Shown in pieces: positions 6,027-6,870 of a DNA stretch of 6,870 bases. Position 1 is the first letter of the stretch, and each line of letters begins with the position of its first letter. Position numbers and translations under genes: made by a program. The notes beneath the pieces are model-generated. The model saw nothing but the letters and a program-made list of their open reading frames with translations. It was not told the origin of the DNA and ran no database searches. Source of the DNA: an uncultured Micrococcales bacterium (GTDB lineage: Bacteria; Actinomycetota; Actinomycetes; Actinomycetales; Microbacteriaceae); the NCBI GenBank assembly GCA_903929105.1, contig CAIYTL010000124.1:1-6870 (forward strand). Reading direction: 5' to 3'.

Positions 6027-6870
6027 TGACTAAAGCGCTTTTGGTGCTCGAAGACGGCAAGGTGTTCGTCGGAAAGCAATATGGCAAAACTGGTGAAACG
6101 TTAGGAGAACTTGTTTTTGCAACTGGCATGACCGGCTACCAAGAAACCCTAACCGACCCTTCATATGCAGGCCAAATTGTGGTTCAAACCGCACCGCACA
6201 TCGGCAATACAGGTGTCAACGCGCGCGACGAAGAGTCAGACAAAATCTGGGTGGCTGGTTACGTTGTGCGTGACGCAAGCCGAGTTGTCTCTAACTTTAG
6301 GGCCGAAAAGTCGCTTGACCAAGAACTTGAAGACTTCAACATCGTGGGCATTCGTGGTGTCGACACCCGCGCTCTTACCCGACACTTGCGCTCATCGGGT
6401 TCGATGCGTGCCGGTATTTTTAGCGGGGCCTCCGCTGAAGCCAGCGCCGAATCGCTATTAGTTAAAGTTCGTGCGGCTGCGCAAATGAAGGGCTTGTCGC
6501 TCAGCGATACTGTGACCACCAGTGAGCCGTATTCAGTCGCTGCTGAAGGAGCCCGAATCGGCAAGGTTTCGATTGTCGATCTTGGCATCAAACGCTCAAC
6601 CATCGAACACATGGCGGCAAGGGGGCTAGAGGTCGAAGTTTTTCCTGCCAAGGTAGATTCACAAACTTTGCTGGCGAGCAACCCCGATGCTGTGTTCTTC
6701 TCTAACGGCCCTGGCGACCCAGCTGCCGCTGCCGGTCAGGTCGAGGTGTTGCGCGAAGTCCTGAGCAAAAAAGTTCCATTCTTTGGCATCTGCTTCGGCA
6801 ACCAATTGCTCGGTCGAGCCCTTGGTTTTGACACCTACAAACTAACTTTCGGTCACCGAGGTATCAACCA
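6026..6870 (+). CDS. carA: Carbamoyl-phosphate synthase small (glutaminase) subunit CarA, 3' end outside the window
   Basis: CarA hydrolyses glutamine and channels ammonia to CarB, which makes carbamoyl phosphate for PyrB and for arginine synthesis. The window contains 281 codons of an uninterrupted frame, roughly three quarters of the usual 375-385 residues. The N-terminal domain has FATGMTGYQETLTDPSYAGQI (31-51), APHIGNTG (56-63) and IRGVDTRALTRHLR (109-122). The class I glutamine amidotransferase domain starts near residue 180, with SNGPGDP (226-232), the nucleophile C256 in GICFGNQ (254-260) and FGHRGINQ at the edge. GICFGNQ in place of E. coli GICLGHQ is the usual actinobacterial form. 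The catalytic His and Glu lie beyond the edge. AGAAAGG (6012-6018) is a good SD 7 nt before the ATG, which overlaps the upstream stop by one base. Confidence 0.97.
   Translation, partial: MTKALLVLEDGKVFVGKQYGKTGETLGELVFATGMTGYQETLTDPSYAGQIVVQTAPHIGNTGVNARDEESDKIWVAGYVVRDASRVVSNFRAEKSLDQELEDFNIVGIRGVDTRALTRHLRSSGSMRAGIFSGASAEASAESLLVKVRAAAQMKGLSLSDTVTTSEPYSVAAEGARIGKVSIVDLGIKRSTIEHMAARGLEVEVFPAKVDSQTLLASNPDAVFFSNGPGDPAAAAGQVEVLREVLSKKVPFFGICFGNQLLGRALGFDTYKLTFGHRGIN

Noticed and set aside
6165..6461. A 98-codon + strand frame inside carA
   Set aside because: carA is continuous in another frame with conserved motifs through this stretch; this frame has no family motif.
1..6870. A new defence, mobile or secondary-metabolite system
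   Set aside because: All coding sequence is accounted for by housekeeping genes in conserved order, with no repeats, integrase, transposase, tRNA or composition break seen.

Overview
The window is a compact stretch of ordinary chromosome with every gene on the + strand. Protein sequences and gene order point to an actinobacterium. Signs of this are an AroQ of mycobacterial type (NGPNLGRLGSREP), a NusB starting SARTKARKRA, the GICFGNQ amidotransferase nucleophile motif in CarA, and a small membrane protein between pyrC and carA in the place Rv1382 holds in Mycobacterium tuberculosis. Base composition looks close to half G+C by eye, with many A/T-ending codons. That is low for the phylum and would suit a small-genome freshwater Microbacteriaceae lineage (Rhodoluna/Aquiluna-like). 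The lineage placement is inference, not a database result.

Layout: (1) 3-1550 holds the end of a shikimate block, aroB (3-dehydroquinate synthase) then aroQ (type II 3-dehydroquinase), which catalyse consecutive steps. aroQ has no Shine-Dalgarno (SD) sequence but has a -10-like TACCCT spaced for a leaderless transcript. (2) 1551-1618 is a short intergenic region with a hairpin plus seven T's, a probable terminator. (3) 1619-2595 holds efp (elongation factor P) and nusB (antitermination factor), separated by 2 nt; nusB starts with TTG. (4) 2596-2679 is the regulatory region of the pyr operon. It has a TAAACT -10 candidate and then a stem-loop that resembles a PyrR-binding loop, with a CNGNGA hexaloop, an upper stem, an A-rich 5' bulge and a lower stem. 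The 3' arm of the lower stem is part of the strong pyrR SD. (5) 2680-6870 is the de novo UMP operon pyrR-pyrB-pyrC-(membrane protein)-carA, with overlaps or 2-nt gaps throughout. carA runs off the right edge; carB is expected next.

How the genes work together: carA (with carB outside the window), pyrB and pyrC encode the first three steps of pyrimidine synthesis. PyrR would sense uridine nucleotides and bind the leader RNA, locking the SD into the stem and reducing translation of its own mRNA and the coupled genes. There is no terminator between the leader and pyrR, so the arrangement suits the translational repression known from mycobacteria rather than the attenuation of Bacillus.

I found no mobile element, CRISPR array, RNA gene, toxin system or defence system. 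The points most worth a second look are the pyrR leader, the uncharacterised membrane protein inside the pyr operon, the SD-less aroQ and efp, and the EF-P loop, which lacks the second proline of the PGKGP actinobacterial form.
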